Assembly: GCF_003122425.1 (NCBI RefSeq)
Contig: NZ_CP021659.1
Location: 2,728,001-2,792,000 of the forward strand
Direction of reading: 5' to 3'
DNA from: Candidatus Fukatsuia symbiotica
GTDB taxonomy: Bacteria; Pseudomonadota; Gammaproteobacteria; Enterobacterales; Enterobacteriaceae
Length of the DNA: 64,000 nucleotides
This document shows, piece by piece, positions 35,252-47,685 of the stretch. The position numbers were made by a program, and so were the translations under genes. Position 1 is the stretch's first letter, and the number at the start of each line of letters is the position of its first letter. The notes beneath the pieces are model-generated. The model was given only the letters and a program-made list of their open reading frames with translations. It searched no databases and was not told the DNA's origin.

Positions 35252-36498
35252 TTATTCTCTCCCTACGCGAATGGGAACGCTACGTTGAACGTTAGCTCGA
35301 CCTTGATCCGAGAGACTACCCGTACTGGCGCTTTTTACATCCTTACTTTGACTGCTTTTAGCAGACGAAGGCCGGCTCAGATCAATCAAACTGGTGTTTT
35401 TATCGCCATCGGCTTTATTTAGTGTTGTCTGCCCACGTAGCATTTGATCCAGGGGAAGTACCATCAAATTCCCTCCCTTATCATTAACCAACACTTTACG
35501 GCTATGACTTAACACCTTCTCCATAGCATCAATATACAGTCGCTCACGTGTAATTTCAGGTGCGGCCTTATACTCAGGCAACAATTTGGCAAAACCGGCA
35601 ACTTCACCTTGTGCTTCTAACACGGTACGTGAAGTGTAAGCTTTAGCATCTTCCAATAGACGCTGAGCTTGACCGTTGGCACGAGGTTGAACCTCGTTGG
35701 CGTAGGCCTCCGCTTCACGAATATACTGTTGTTCGTTTTCACGAGCTGCAATTGCATCGTCAAAAGCTGCTTTTACTTCTTCTGGCGGACGAGCAGCTTG
35801 GAAGTTAACATCGAGCAAAGTAATCCCCATTTTATAGGGTCGAACAGTTTCTTCCAGGACACGTTGAGTCTCACTACGAACGATGGTACGCCCTTCCGTC
35901 AGGATTTTATCCATGGTGAATTTCCCGATAACTCCCCGTACAGCACTGTCGGTTGCCTGACGTAAACTGTCGCCAGGATAGACCACACTAAACAGGTAAG
36001 CGGCAGGGTCGGTGACCCGGTACTGAACATTCATTTCAACCCGAACGACATTTTCATCAGAAGTTAACATAACACCGGCTGCCGCTAGCTCTCGTACTGA
36101 CTCAACATTAACCGGAGTGACCTCATCGATAAAAGTGGGTTTCCAATTCAATCCAGGCTGTACGATATGGCTTAATTTCCCCAAACGAGTCACTACACCA
36201 CGTTCAGCTTCCCTGATGGTATAAAAACCACTGACTGCCCATATGACAATCATCACTATAGCCACAGTACTGACGATACGGCCAAACCCCAACCCGATAC
36301 ACTGGTATTATTACTACCTTTGCCTTTGCCACCGAAATCGCTTAATTTCGTACTCAGCTTACGGAGGATATCGCCAAGATCAGGCGGCTTTTGCTTACTA
36401 CCACCTTTATTATTATTTCCGCTAGAGTTGCCGCTATTATTGCTGCTTCCCCACGGATCGCGGTCCTGTCCGTTATTACCGGGCTGATTCCACGCCAT
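35252..36498 (-). pseudogene. hflK: HflK, modulator of FtsH protease, one-base frameshift
   Basis: HflK is the partner of HflC. The N-terminal tail reads from ATG 36498 as MAWNQPGNNGQDRDPWGSS with a Gly/Asn-rich linker and PPDLGDILRKLSTKL. The frame fails between 36256 and about 36295. Adding one G within the short G-runs (coding strand GGG at 36293-36295 or GGGG at 36287-36290) joins it to GFGRIVSTVAIVMIVIW, the membrane helix, and the complete band-7 domain (YTIREAERGVVTRLGKL, NFQAARPPEEVKAAFDDAIA) to the stop at 35252. The joined product would be about 415 residues, as in E. coli (419). A TTG at 36292 could otherwise begin a shortened protein lacking the N-terminal tail but keeping the membrane anchor. 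Confidence 0.88.
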
Positions 36499-36615
36499 GT
36501 TTTAGCTCCATTCTATGATTGGTTTTCTTTAGACCAAGAGTTTGCTCCAAGAGACAAACACTCCATTACACAAAATTTAATCCCACAATAATACACGATT
36601 AACCGTCGCTATGGG

Positions 36616-37905
36616 CTAAACAATATAATCGACTAATTTTTGTTCTTCCTTACACAAACGGCACCACTTGGCCACAGGCATCCGAATTAACATACCAACG
36701 TGCCCACTTTCTTCTATTACCCATTTTTTTTCAATTGATTGCAGTTGGTGTAAACGGCTAAGTAGACGGCCCTCCTCGGGCGGTAATTTCAATTCATACT
36801 GTGCTACCTCACCACTAAGACGCTCGCTCAGCGCTTGAAAGAGCAACGAAATGCCAGCTCCGGTTTGCGCTGAGACCCACACTCGGACGGGTACATTTTC
36901 TTCGTTACGATCAATACGTGGCATCACTCCAGACAACCTGTCAATTTTATTCATCACTAAGAGTCGAGGAACTTCATCAGCGGTAATTTCCTTTAGCACT
37001 ACATCAACCGCCATCATATTTTCATCAACACGCAGATCCGCAGCATCAACAATATGTAACAATAATGAGGCTTGCCGCGTTTCCTGTAGTGTCGCTTTAA
37101 AAGCAACGACCAAATCATGCGGCAAATGCCGGATAAAACCAACGGTATCCGCCAATACGGTCTCCCCCACATCCGTCACGTTGATGCAGCGCAAGGTAGG
37201 ATCGAGAGTAGCAAAGAGCTGGTCAGCCGTATAGACATCGGCTGCCGTCATTCGATTAAATAAACTAGATTTACCCGCGTTAGTGTAACCGATTAGCGAA
37301 ACTGTAGGAACTTGCGCTCTGCTACGTGCCCGCCTCCCCTGTTCACGCTGTTTTGCTACCCGTTCCAGCCGACCTAGAATCAAACTGATACGGTCACGTA
37401 ATAAACGACGGTCAGTTTCCAGCTGAGTTTCACCAGGCCCTCTTAACCCTATGCCCCCTTTCTGACGTTCCAAATGCGTCCAACCACGTACCAATCTAGT
37501 GGCAATATGACGTAATTGCGCCAATTCAACTTGCAACTTACCTTCATGAGTACGGGCACGTTGAGCAAAAATATCTAAAATCAAACCGGTTCGATCAATC
37601 ACTCGACATGCACACAAACGTTCCAGATTTCTTTCTTGCGCAGCAGAAAGAACATGATCAAACAGTACAACAGATGCCCCCGTCGTTTTGACAACAGCGG
37701 CGATTTCTTCGGCTTTACCCTTACCAACGAAATACTTTACATGGGGAAATTGGCGACTACCCGTGATAACGCTCACCGCCTCAACCCCCGCTGAAGAGAC
37801 CAGTGATTCGAACTCGCGCAAATCTTCTGTATCTTTATCTTTTTTTTGAGAAAAAAAGATATGCACCAGGATAGCCCGATCCCCTACTTCATAACGGTCA
37901 AACAA
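36616..37905 (-). CDS. hflX: Ribosome-associated GTPase HflX
   Basis: HflX is a GTPase that splits stalled or heat-damaged ribosomes. It has the N-terminal HflX domain (GVEAVSVITGSRQFPHVKYF, FVGKGKAEEI) and the central ERQKGGIGLRGPGETQLETD motif. The G domain has G1 GYTNAGKSSLFN, G3 DTVGFIRHLPHDLV and G4 NKID. Length is about 429 residues (E. coli 426). A GTG lies at 37911, but the TTG at 37905 aligns with the E. coli start (MFDRYE) and has GAGAGG eight bases upstream; I prefer it. It sits between hfq and hflK as in E. coli. Confidence 0.95.
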   Translation of the reverse strand: MFDRYEVGDRAILVHIFFSQKKDKDTEDLREFESLVSSAGVEAVSVITGSRQFPHVKYFVGKGKAEEIAAVVKTTGASVVLFDHVLSAAQERNLERLCACRVIDRTGLILDIFAQRARTHEGKLQVELAQLRHIATRLVRGWTHLERQKGGIGLRGPGETQLETDRRLLRDRISLILGRLERVAKQREQGRRARSRAQVPTVSLIGYTNAGKSSLFNRMTAADVYTADQLFATLDPTLRCINVTDVGETVLADTVGFIRHLPHDLVVAFKATLQETRQASLLLHIVDAADLRVDENMMAVDVVLKEITADEVPRLLVMNKIDRLSGVMPRIDRNEENVPVRVWVSAQTGAGISLLFQALSERLSGEVAQYELKLPPEEGRLLSRLHQLQSIEKKWVIEESGHVGMLIRMPVAKWCRLCKEEQKLVDYIV

Positions 37906-38012
37906 GTGCACAACCTCTCAAGCGGATAAAAGTAGCTAGCTTGGAAAACATAAAGTTATATTTTCTATACTGTTTTCCATCCTCGTTCACCAACCAGGCG
38001 TGTTATTCAGCA

Positions 38013-38282
38013 TCATCGTTTTTCGGCCGCTGTTGCTGCAGCAGAAACGGTAGGATTATTATCCTTATGGAGTGACACCTGACGATCGGGCACGACAGTA
38101 GAAATAGCATGTTTGTAGACCATTTGGTTCACCTTACTTCTTAACACGATAGCAAACTGGTCAAAAGACTCAATCTGTCCCTGAAGTTTAATACCATTCA
38201 CCAAATAAATAGAAACCGAAACCCTTTCACGACGTAACGCGTTTAGGAAAGGATCTTGTAAAGATTGTCCCTTATTAGCCAT
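38013..38282 (-). CDS. hfq: RNA chaperone Hfq
   Basis: Hfq is the hexameric Sm-like chaperone that pairs small RNAs with mRNAs. The 89-residue protein has Sm1 ([20 protein letters not shown]) and Sm2 ([12 protein letters not shown]) intact, including the YKH residues of the proximal RNA face. The segment [11 protein letters not shown] differs from the usual FVILLKNTVSQ. The C-terminal tail is shorter than the E. coli one (102 residues). It lies in the classic miaA-hfq-hflX order. The gap from miaA is 113 bases, enough for a separate promoter, but none was resolved. Confidence 0.96.
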   Translation of the reverse strand: MANKGQSLQDPFLNALRRERVSVSIYLVNGIKLQGQIESFDQFAIVLRSKVNQMVYKHAISTVVPDRQVSLHKDNNPTVSAAATAAEKR

Positions 38283-38395
38283 CCCATCTTTTCCTTATTA
38301 TTTGTTGTTTTTAAGTAAGCAACTAGTGGCTCGAAAAGAAACTACGTAAAAATTTTCGCCCTGACATTTTGAGCGATTGTACACAATAGCTCATG

Positions 38396-39337
38396 CTATA
38401 TACTAACAACTTGTATTATAGAATCTAAAGTTTGCTGTGGTTTATCACTATCGAACCACTGAACAGCATTCCAACCCCGTAGCCAGGTTATTTGACGTTT
38501 TGCGAGTTGACGTGTCGCACAAATTCCGCGGTAAACCATGTCATCATAGCCATAATCACCGGCGAAGTAAGACCACATATGGCGATAACCAACACAGCGC
38601 ATGGATGGCATATCCTTATGTAAATCCCCACGATCAAAGAGCGCCTTAACCTCTGCTTCAAATCCAGCATCCAGCATATGATGAAAACGAGATTCGATCC
38701 GCTGGTGCAAAAAATCACGATGCACAGGCACAATTGCAAATTGATAAACCCTGTACGGCAAAGTTTCACCGGAAGTTTTCATCAATTCCGTTAAAGTGTT
38801 ACCCGAAATAAGAAAAACTTCCAGTGCCCTGATGAGTCTTTGAGGATCATTTGGATGAATTCGTTGCGCTGCAAGCGGATCCACACTCGCTAACTGCTGG
38901 TGTAAAGCTTCCCATCCCAATTTTACCGCTTGCTGCTCAAGTTGCTGACGTATCACAGGATCTGCTGAGGGTAAGGGTGATAAGCCCTCCAAAAGGGCTT
39001 TGAAATATAGCATGGTGCCACCTACCAGTAATGGAATACGCCCGGTAGCGCTGATTTCAGCCATTTCTTTCAATGCGTCTCGACGAAAATTTGCGACAGA
39101 ATAAGACTCGGCTGGATCACAAACATCAATCAAGCGGTGCGGAGTCAGTGCTAATTCTTGAGCACTGGGCTTCGCAGTGCCAATATCCATGCCACGGTAA
39201 ATTAGTGCAGAATCGACACTGATCAATTCTACCGGCAAATATTGCCGCAATGCTATTGATAACACCGTCTTACCAGAAGCAGTCGGCCCCATAATAAAGA
39301 TTGCACTGGGGCGGGTTACATTCTCAATTTTGTTCAT
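38396..39337 (-). CDS. miaA: tRNA dimethylallyltransferase MiaA
   Basis: MiaA adds a dimethylallyl group to A37 of tRNAs reading U-starting codons, the substrate for MiaB. The P-loop [15 protein letters not shown] is near residue 16; [18 protein letters not shown] and [20 protein letters not shown] follow, and [13 protein letters not shown] is near the end. The frame is open further upstream, but the ATG at 39337 ([19 protein letters not shown]) fits the family length (313 versus 316). This start lies inside the end of mutL, with a 14-base overlap, so the two are translationally coupled as in E. coli. Confidence 0.96.
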   Translation of the reverse strand: MNKIENVTRPSAIFIMGPTASGKTVLSIALRQYLPVELISVDSALIYRGMDIGTAKPSAQELALTPHRLIDVCDPAESYSVANFRRDALKEMAEISATGRIPLLVGGTMLYFKALLEGLSPLPSADPVIRQQLEQQAVKLGWEALHQQLASVDPLAAQRIHPNDPQRLIRALEVFLISGNTLTELMKTSGETLPYRVYQFAIVPVHRDFLHQRIESRFHHMLDAGFEAEVKALFDRGDLHKDMPSMRCVGYRHMWSYFAGDYGYDDMVYRGICATRQLAKRQITWLRGWNAVQWFDSDKPQQTLDSIIQVVSI

Positions 39338-41132
39338 GTAGTAACATTGCCAATGTAGACTGTATATCAATAAATTGTAAAAGTTCTGCTGGCGGAGATC
39401 GCACCAGATGAGGGCAAAGACGTTCAACATCAGTCAATAACTGTATCGCTTGTGAAACATTCCACATCTTATGCTCACTGCTAAGATGCCTAGCAATCCA
39501 CGTAGCCAGTACTTCTGACGATATTTTATCCTGCTTAGACAAATAGATTAACAATTCTGGTATCAATTTTTGTAAATTTTGGTCACGTAACGGTAACGAT
39601 ACCGCATGTAAAGTCACTCGATTTTGCGTGATCGTCAGCTCAATTCCCATCATGGACAGTAAATTTTTATGGTGCTGATATGCCATGATTTCGGTTTTAT
39701 CCAGATTAAGCTTTAACGGAATGAGCAAAGGCTGTGCCCGTAATGCCTGTGGCAGTCGGTTAAGCTGTGTTTGTTTCAAGCAACGCTCAGCCACCGATAA
39801 AGCCAACAATGCGATTCTCTGATCACTATACTCAATTAACGCATAGCAGGGCAGAAAAATGCTGAGCACCCGACCAAAACTATGACAAGAACTATTACGG
39901 TTAACACCATGATGATTAGCATAGACGGCTCCCCATTGCTCCCGCGCAACCAATTTATCGCTATCAGTATGCTGATGGGGTTCTTTAAGCGATTCTGGTT
40001 GTGCGTATTTATTCAATCCAGCAGAAACACGAGTTTTAGGCTGCCAGCCAGGTGTTTCTAACGCAGTGTCGATACTCAACACAGGTTGAGTGCCAGATTG
40101 CAGAACCTCTAATGGTAGATCTCCCTGTTGTCGAGCCTTATGTTGCAAAACTGCAGTGACAGCCTGATAAATAAAATCATGCACCAGCCTGGCTTGATGG
40201 AATCGCACCTCTTGTTTTGCCGGATGCACATTGACATCGACCTGATGGGGATCGAGGTCCAGATAGAGCACATAAGAGGGTTGCTGACCATCTTTTAATA
40301 AATCCTGATAAGCTTGGCGGATGGCATGGTTTATCACTCGATCACGCATCATGCGCTTATTAACATAACAATATTGTATTTCATTCAAGGAACGTTTGAC
40401 GGCAGGATCCACCACCCAGCCACCAATAGCCAAGTCGCCATGCTGCCACGAAATGGCTAACGCATGTTGTAAAAATGCCGCACCACAGATACTCGCTAAT
40501 CGACGCTCATATTGTGATGGATCGAGGGCAGATCGATACTGACGTATCAACTTATCATTATGACCAAGATTGATGGTAACATCGAAGCGTGCCAGGGCAA
40601 TACGCCGAACTACTTCATCAATATGACCAAATTCGGTTTTTTCCGTGCGCATGAATTTGCGACGCGCCGGCGTATTATAAAACAAATCTAATACCTCAAG
40701 CGTACTACCGACCGGATGAGCAGCTGGTTTGATAGTCACCGCCATATCACGTCCTTCCACATAAGACTGCCAGGCCTCTGCTTGTTTAGCCGTACGTGAA
40801 GTTAACATCAAGCGGGATACCGAACTAATACTAGCCAGTGCCTCACCACGAAACCCCATACTAAGAATGGTTTCCAGATCTTCCAATGAACGTATTTTAC
40901 TCGTGGCGTGTCGAGCCAATGCCAACGACAGTTCTTCTTTAGCAATGCCACAACCATTATCTCGAATACGAATAAGTTTCGTGCCACCACGTTCGATATC
41001 GATGTCAATGCGCGTCGCACCCGCATCCAAACTGTTTTCTAGTAACTCTTTGACTACCGATGCAGGTCGTTCCACCACCTCTCCTGCAGCGATCTGATTA
41101 GCAAGTTGTGGTGGTAATATCTGAATCGGCAT
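39324..41132 (-). CDS. mutL: DNA mismatch repair protein MutL
   Basis: MutL links mismatch recognition by MutS to the MutH nick; mutH is also in this window. The GHKL ATPase motifs are complete: [12 protein letters not shown] near residue 29, IRDNGCGI near 56 and [16 protein letters not shown] near 92. [14 protein letters not shown] lies near 306, and a variable linker precedes the C-terminal dimerisation domain ([15 protein letters not shown] region). Length is 602 residues (E. coli 615). Two ATGs stand in tandem; the second (41132) gives [20 protein letters not shown] and better spacing from AAAGGA. Having mutL and mutH intact argues against a mutator state from mismatch repair loss; mutS is not in the window. 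Confidence 0.96.
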   Translation of the reverse strand: MPIQILPPQLANQIAAGEVVERPASVVKELLENSLDAGATRIDIDIERGGTKLIRIRDNGCGIAKEELSLALARHATSKIRSLEDLETILSMGFRGEALASISSVSRLMLTSRTAKQAEAWQSYVEGRDMAVTIKPAAHPVGSTLEVLDLFYNTPARRKFMRTEKTEFGHIDEVVRRIALARFDVTINLGHNDKLIRQYRSALDPSQYERRLASICGAAFLQHALAISWQHGDLAIGGWVVDPAVKRSLNEIQYCYVNKRMMRDRVINHAIRQAYQDLLKDGQQPSYVLYLDLDPHQVDVNVHPAKQEVRFHQARLVHDFIYQAVTAVLQHKARQQGDLPLEVLQSGTQPVLSIDTALETPGWQPKTRVSAGLNKYAQPESLKEPHQHTDSDKLVAREQWGAVYANHHGVNRNSSCHSFGRVLSIFLPCYALIEYSDQRIALLALSVAERCLKQTQLNRLPQALRAQPLLIPLKLNLDKTEIMAYQHHKNLLSMMGIELTITQNRVTLHAVSLPLRDQNLQKLIPELLIYLSKQDKISSEVLATWIARHLSSEHKMWNVSQAIQLLTDVERLCPHLVRSPPAELLQFIDIQSTLAMLLHEQN

Positions 41133-41157
41133 CATCGTTCCTTTTGCTAATGTATGT

Positions 41158-41220
41158 TAGAGCCTATCCGAAATCTGTTGCCATCGCTGATACTTCATCA
41201 AAAATGCGCTCATCATTACC
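41158..41220 (-). repeat. Repeat family B, partial copy
   Basis: On the plus strand it begins TTAGAGCCTATCCGAAATCT and continues through CGCTGATACTTCATCAAAAA to TGCGCTCAT. It matches one end and the core of family B in minus orientation; the other terminus is missing. It fills the gap between amiB and mutL, which are adjacent in E. coli. Confidence 0.6.
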
Positions 41221-41228
41221 AGGGATCT

Positions 41229-42563
41229 TCAACGTCGAGTCGGCGAAACCTGTAACGGGTGCGCCAAAAAATAATTGCGTAAACCTTGATAAATCGCCTG
41301 AGCAATTTTACCCTGGTACTCATCACTACCAAGCAACCGTTCTTCCATGCTATTGCTAATAAAGCCGGTTTCCACCAATACCGAAGGAATATCGGGTGAA
41401 CGTAATACCCCAAGGCTGGCATGTTCAGGTTCAACTTTATGAATGGAGCCAACACGTTTCAATTCACGTAGCATACTAGCCGCGATGGCATAACCAACAC
41501 GCTGAGAATGACCAAATTGCAAATCTAACACTGCTTTGCTTAGGTACGGATCGGCTGAAGGACTAGCTAGCAGATCACCCGCACCACCAAGCAGCTCCGA
41601 CTGTTTTTCGTGTTGTTCCAACCAATTACCAAGTTCACTGTTAGCACGGCGATTAGATAACACCCAAACTGACGCGCCCCTCGCGCGGCGGTTTGGGGCA
41701 GCATCGGCGTGAATAGACACCAATACATTAGCCTTTTGTTTACGTGCTACATCAGAACGCCCCATTACCGAGAGGAAATAATCGCCATTACGGGTTAATA
41801 CCGGTTTAAACAACGGATCGTTATCGAGTAAAGCCGCTAATTTACGTGCAACACTAATAGTAACATGCCTCTCTTGCAAACCATTTTGACCAACAGCACC
41901 TGGATCTTGGCCACCATGTCCGGCATCGATGGCAACAATAACCAAACCGCTAGCGCCACGATTACTGACAGATGAACCTGCCGTTTTCACCGTACGGGCT
42001 GATCCTGTGGTCATCATTCCAGTAGTCGTAACACCTGTAGTAACAGTGCCGACACTATTCTTGCCGATCCCTACTGGCTGATTATTAAATGGATTATTAC
42101 TCTCGCTAGAGGATTTAGGTTGCAGCATAGATGCTATTTCACGAGCTGGTGTCTTTCCTTCAGCGATCAGGGTGAAAATCACCTGATACACGTTGCCCGC
42201 TTGCTTAGCGAGCACATTGGTTTTCACTTTTCGCGTCAAATCAAATACTAGACGAGTACTTTGTGTGTCTCGGGGTTGACTAGAACGAATTTTTTTTAAC
42301 AGATGAGGTTCACGGAACGCCAAAGGTAAACCTGAAACAGTGCCACTTTGCCGAACATCCAGCACCAATCGCTCAGGATCCTGTAACAGAAAAAAATCAT
42401 ACACTGGGCGTTGATCAAAACTCAGTATCACTTTGCTCTCAGTAAACCCGTTACTAACGTTGATATCGGTTAATTTCATCGCCCAAGAAAAAACGGGGAC
42501 GACCAAAACGCAAAAAATAGCAACAAACAAAAGGGGAACACTGTAACGCCAGTTAAATATCAT
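41229..42563 (-). CDS. amiB: N-acetylmuramoyl-L-alanine amidase AmiB
   Basis: AmiB is a periplasmic zinc amidase that cuts septal peptidoglycan so daughter cells can separate; in E. coli it is activated by EnvC. The 444 residues match E. coli (445). A signal peptide ([19 protein letters not shown]) is followed by an AMIN domain ([20 protein letters not shown]) and a Thr/Ser-rich linker. The Amidase_3 domain has zinc ligands in [11 protein letters not shown] near 225 and [17 protein letters not shown] near 293, and the catalytic glutamate in [12 protein letters not shown]. It starts inside the end of tsaE (11-base overlap). Confidence 0.94.
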   Translation of the reverse strand: MIFNWRYSVPLLFVAIFCVLVVPVFSWAMKLTDINVSNGFTESKVILSFDQRPVYDFFLLQDPERLVLDVRQSGTVSGLPLAFREPHLLKKIRSSQPRDTQSTRLVFDLTRKVKTNVLAKQAGNVYQVIFTLIAEGKTPAREIASMLQPKSSSESNNPFNNQPVGIGKNSVGTVTTGVTTTGMMTTGSARTVKTAGSSVSNRGASGLVIVAIDAGHGGQDPGAVGQNGLQERHVTISVARKLAALLDNDPLFKPVLTRNGDYFLSVMGRSDVARKQKANVLVSIHADAAPNRRARGASVWVLSNRRANSELGNWLEQHEKQSELLGGAGDLLASPSADPYLSKAVLDLQFGHSQRVGYAIAASMLRELKRVGSIHKVEPEHASLGVLRSPDIPSVLVETGFISNSMEERLLGSDEYQGKIAQAIYQGLRNYFLAHPLQVSPTRR

Positions 42564-43041
42564 TGTTTGAATACCGTGACTCAGCAGCTAAACGCTGTAA
42601 TAGTTCGACACCGTAGTCAGAACAAGCCACTAACCGGGCCTGACGCCCTTGCTGATGATAAGCTAAATGAAGCTTAATATCTGCTTTGGGCAAAAAACCG
42701 GCTCCTTTTTGTGGCCATTCCACCAAACAGATAGCCTGTTGATCAAAATAATCACGGACACCCATAAATTCCAATTCTTCCGCATCAGCTAAACGATACA
42801 GGTCGAAATGATAAACTGCTCTTGGTGTTAAAATATAAGGTTCAACCAAAGTATAAGTAGGACTTTTTACACTACCACGATGGCCCAAGGCACGAAGAAA
42901 ACCACGGCTGAAGGTGGTTTTTCCACTGCCTAACTCACCGAGAAGATAAATAACGCTAGCACTATTGCAAACAGACGCCAAAACGGAACCCAATGCAACG
43001 GTGGCAACTTCATCAGGTAAAAATAAAACCTGTTTTTTCAT
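42553..43041 (-). CDS. tsaE: tRNA threonylcarbamoyladenosine synthesis ATPase TsaE
   Basis: TsaE is the ATPase partner of TsaB-TsaD in t6A37 tRNA modification. Walker [20 protein letters not shown] is near residue 37; [12 protein letters not shown] and [18 protein letters not shown] follow. The frame is open upstream to 43125, but ATG 43041 ([18 protein letters not shown]) gives 162 residues, close to E. coli (153). Its stop overlaps the amiB start by 11 bases. In E. coli the preceding gene is nnr (yjeF); here it is absent and hha is found instead, so the cluster's upstream border has moved. Confidence 0.94.
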   Translation of the reverse strand: MKKQVLFLPDEVATVALGSVLASVCNSASVIYLLGELGSGKTTFSRGFLRALGHRGSVKSPTYTLVEPYILTPRAVYHFDLYRLADAEELEFMGVRDYFDQQAICLVEWPQKGAGFLPKADIKLHLAYHQQGRQARLVACSDYGVELLQRLAAESRYSNNDI

Positions 43042-43161
43042 GCTGTAATATCTATTTTGCTTTGCGAGTTCAAGAGTAACATGCTGTATCTCAGCAAAGT
43101 GATTAACCACTGCAAGTAAAAGCATCCATACTTTCAGCGTAACTGAACAAGATCTCGCACA

Positions 43162-43365
43162 TTACCTGACATGTTGCCACATCGAAGACGGAACCTTATC
43201 GAAAAATTTATCCGCAATAACCTCTGCCAATCTATGATCCGCAGCAGAATTAAACGATTCTAGCTCATCATCAGAAAGTTCGTACCTATTCTTTTCAATT
43301 ACCCTCTCTAAGGTAGCAAGAGTCCTACATTTTCTTAAACGCATTAAATAATCTGTTTTTGTCAT
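43162..43365 (-). CDS. hha: Hha/YmoA-family nucleoid-associated modulator
   Basis: Proteins of this family bind H-NS and adjust silencing of horizontally acquired and temperature- or osmolarity-responsive genes, including virulence genes in Yersinia. The 67-residue protein [58 protein letters not shown] ending WQHVR matches YmoA in length and start and differs mainly in the [15 protein letters not shown] region. The frame is open further upstream, but ATG 43365 gives the family start. A GAGAAG lies ten bases before it. It has no functional link with tsaE. hns is not in the window. Confidence 0.93.
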   Translation of the reverse strand: MTKTDYLMRLRKCRTLATLERVIEKNRYELSDDELESFNSAADHRLAEVIADKFFDKVPSSMWQHVR

Positions 43366-44160
43366 GATGAATAATCTTCTCGATATACAAATAAATATAG
43401 GACAACCATCTCTTAAGTTTTGACCACGCCATAAGCATATTCGCAATCTATTACACTCGCTGACACTCCGCCAAAAATGTACTCAGAATAATACTCATTG
43501 ACCCTATGTAAACTTTCGCTCATTTCGTCTTCGTCTGAGCGTCGTTCATAACGATTTCGAATAGATTCCGAGAAAAATATCTTTCTTACTGAGAGAAATT
43601 TCTTTCATTTAAGGAAGTTATTTTTAAATTTATGATGCAAAGAAGCAGTGTATCCGCTTACGCTACCCAGCGTACTCGGGGAAGTAGAATCGTTCACCCA
43701 GAGATATTGTTACAGTACGGATCTTTACACAAGAAATGCAATTGGGCAATATGATTTCTCTTTGACAAGAACTTTTCATATCATCCAACCCGTTGTGTTT
43801 TTATTGATTGTCATCTAGCTACCAGCAGAGCCATTAAATAACAGCAAAAAAATTAAGCACAACGAATACGATGCACATAAATCATTTTTCAATCTTACGT
43901 GCCACATTATTACTTAATTTTACAATTTATCCCGAGTGGAACTGTTGTAATTATCGACTATTATTAAAAATAAACTTTACAGAATTGATATCTTTCGGTT
44001 ACCACACAACGGTAATTCATTGAATAATTAGCCTTTAGATGAAGTAAAATTCAATAACGTTTTAATAAATATAAGCATAATTTATCTTTCTCGAATGCGT
44101 TAAATACAGATAGCGCAGAGGAAGGAGTATACTTGCATATTATTTGCAGGAGATAAATTC
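43366..44160. other. Gene-free region between hha and yoaH, with a decayed repeat
   Basis: Nearly 800 bases with no gene recognised. A decayed family B copy in minus orientation occupies about 43446-43575 (CCAAAAATGTACTCA, TTTCGTCTTCGTCTGAGCG, ATTTCGAATAGATTCC). The rest (43576-44130) is AT-rich and broken by stops in all frames. Bases 44120-44155 hold GAAGGAG and GCAGGAG upstream of yoaH; the second is the likely ribosome-binding site. Confidence 0.5.
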
Positions 44161-44394
44161 ATGTTAACGGACATGCCCTCGATTTCCCATCAGGAACAAC
44201 AAAAAGCAGCGGAAAAAGTTCACCAATTGATATCAACGGGAATGAGTAGCGCTGAAGCGATCACGTTAGTAGCACAAGAAATTCGGATGCAACATAAAGA
44301 CGATCCTCAAGTGACCCTGTTTTTTGATGACGACCTTGATGACGACCTTGAGAAAGCGACTAAATCGATATATCGTCAGGAGTCACCATTGTGA
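44161..44394 (+). CDS. yoaH: YoaH-like small protein (UPF0181)
   Basis: A 77-residue protein whose first ~45 residues (LPSLTHEQQQKA-like PSISHQEQQKAAEKVHQLIS, then GMSSAEAITLVAQEIR) match E. coli YoaH, a protein of unknown function. The C-terminus is longer than in E. coli (59 residues) and carries a tandem 12-base duplication coding DDDLDDDLE (about 44327-44350). Its ribosome-binding site is GGAGATAAATTC before the ATG. The stop overlaps the start of dbpA in GTGA, so the two are translated together; E. coli yoaH is not linked to dbpA, and this coupling is unusual. Confidence 0.85.
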   Translation: MLTDMPSISHQEQQKAAEKVHQLISTGMSSAEAITLVAQEIRMQHKDDPQVTLFFDDDLDDDLEKATKSIYRQESPL

Positions 44395-45785
44395 GTACTA
44401 CTGGTTTTTCTTCATTAACGCTGCCTGCCGAACAGTTGTCGAATCTTAAAGAATTGGATTACAACGAAATGACACCGATACAGGCAGCAGTATTACCGGC
44501 AATCCTTAAAGGACAGGATGTCCGTGCCCAGGCCCAAACCGGCAGCGGTAAAACGGCAGCGTTTGGCATCGGTTTGCTGGATAAAATTGCTATGGGAGCA
44601 TTTGTCACGCAAGCTTTGGTACTCTGTCCAACACGTGAATTGGCAGATCAAATCAGTAAAGAGCTACGCCGTTTAGCCCGTTTTACACAAAATATTAAAA
44701 TTTTAACCCTCTGTGGTGGTCAGCCGATGGGGCAACAGCTCAATTCTCTGGTGCATGCTCCTCATGTTGTGGTCGGTACCCCGGGTCGTATCCAGGAACA
44801 TCTGAGTAAAACTACCTTAATATTAAAGGGGCTAAAAGTACTAGTGCTGGATGAAGCTGACCGCATGCTGGATATGGGTTTTAGTGAAACCATCGATAAG
44901 ATTATTAATTACGCTCCGCAACAATACCAAACTCTATTATTTTCCGCTACTTATCCTGTCGGAATTGAACAAGTTAGCGCAAAAATACAGCGTCATCCAT
45001 TAAATGTGGTCGTTGCACAACAAGAAAACGAAACCTCTATTGAACAGGTATTTTACGAAACTACCTGTGAAGAGCGTTTGCCACTACTGATTACGGTACT
45101 CAGACATTATCAACCAAGTTCTTGTGTAGTATTTTGTAATACCAAACGAGATTGCCAGGATGTCTATCGAACCCTTGGATCCTGTGGTATGAGTGTATTG
45201 GCTTTACACGGAGATTTAGAACAATCTTTGCGAGATCAAGTATTAGTTCGGTTTACTAACCATAGCTGCCGTATTCTAGTTGCGACTGATGTTGCCGCCC
45301 GTGGTTTGGATATTAAAGATTTGGTATTAGTGGTTAACTTTGAATTGGCTTTTGATCCAGAGGTACATATTCATCGTATAGGACGTACCGGCCGAACGGG
45401 GAAAAATGGCCTTGCTCTAACGCTTTGTACACCACAAGAGATGAACAGAGCACACGCCATAGAAGACTATTTGCACACGAAACTAAGCTGGATGCCCACT
45501 GAGAAAATACGTACGACCGATAGTTGCAATAATAGTGTCATACTGGAAGCAGAAATGATCACTTTGTGTATCGACGGTGGTCGTAAAGCCAAAATACGCC
45601 CCGGAGACATTTTAGGTGCCCTAACAGGAAATGCCGGTTTAACCGCTGCTGATGTAGGAAAAATAGCTATATTCCCTGCACATGCTTACGTAGCTATCCG
45701 TAAAACGAGTGTAAAACGTGCTTTGCTACAGTTACAGCAAGGAAAAATTAAAGGTAAAAACTGTAAAGTACGCGAACTAAAATAA
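44391..45785 (+). CDS. dbpA: ATP-dependent RNA helicase DbpA
   Basis: DbpA is a DEAD-box helicase that acts late in 50S subunit assembly and is stimulated by hairpin 92 of 23S rRNA. The motifs are Q (MTPIQAAVLPAIL), I (AQTGSGKTAAFG near residue 45), II (VLDEADRMLDMGFSE near 152), III (FSATYP) and VI (HRIGRTGRTGKNG). The C-terminal RNA-binding domain (CIDGGRKAKIRPGDILGALT, GKIAIFPAHAYVAI) is specific to DbpA. The 464 residues match E. coli (457). The start is a GTG overlapping the yoaH stop by four bases. Confidence 0.95.
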   Translation: MSTTGFSSLTLPAEQLSNLKELDYNEMTPIQAAVLPAILKGQDVRAQAQTGSGKTAAFGIGLLDKIAMGAFVTQALVLCPTRELADQISKELRRLARFTQNIKILTLCGGQPMGQQLNSLVHAPHVVVGTPGRIQEHLSKTTLILKGLKVLVLDEADRMLDMGFSETIDKIINYAPQQYQTLLFSATYPVGIEQVSAKIQRHPLNVVVAQQENETSIEQVFYETTCEERLPLLITVLRHYQPSSCVVFCNTKRDCQDVYRTLGSCGMSVLALHGDLEQSLRDQVLVRFTNHSCRILVATDVAARGLDIKDLVLVVNFELAFDPEVHIHRIGRTGRTGKNGLALTLCTPQEMNRAHAIEDYLHTKLSWMPTEKIRTTDSCNNSVILEAEMITLCIDGGRKAKIRPGDILGALTGNAGLTAADVGKIAIFPAHAYVAIRKTSVKRALLQLQQGKIKGKNCKVRELK

Positions 45786-45888
45786 CCACGCTGTCTAGCC
45801 AACTAACCGGAGCGGCGAGGCGATATAACTCTAGATCTCGTGGAGAAAACGAACGAGGGAAAATATTTTTTAACACAGACACAATTCT

Positions 45889-45929
45889 AACCAACACAAA
45901 AACACAAACGAGCAGGGTAACCCTGCTCG
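45889..45929 (-). terminator. Rho-independent terminator of groESL
   Basis: On the minus strand, after groEL, a near-perfect stem CGAGCAGGG...CCCTGCTCG (45909-45929) is followed by TTTGTGTTTTTGTG. The stem is GC-rich and the tail T-rich, as expected for an intrinsic terminator about 60 bases after the groEL stop. It may also serve dbpA from the other side, though the T-rich tail is on the groEL side. Confidence 0.75.
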
Positions 45930-45988
45930 CTTTCACTGCGGATAAGCTGCCTATAAAGAATCAATGTCCTCTATCAAGCAGTGGGGAA

Positions 45989-47659
<1,671 letters not shown>

Positions 47660-47685
47660 TTAGTTCAGAAAATTGATTGATCGTA

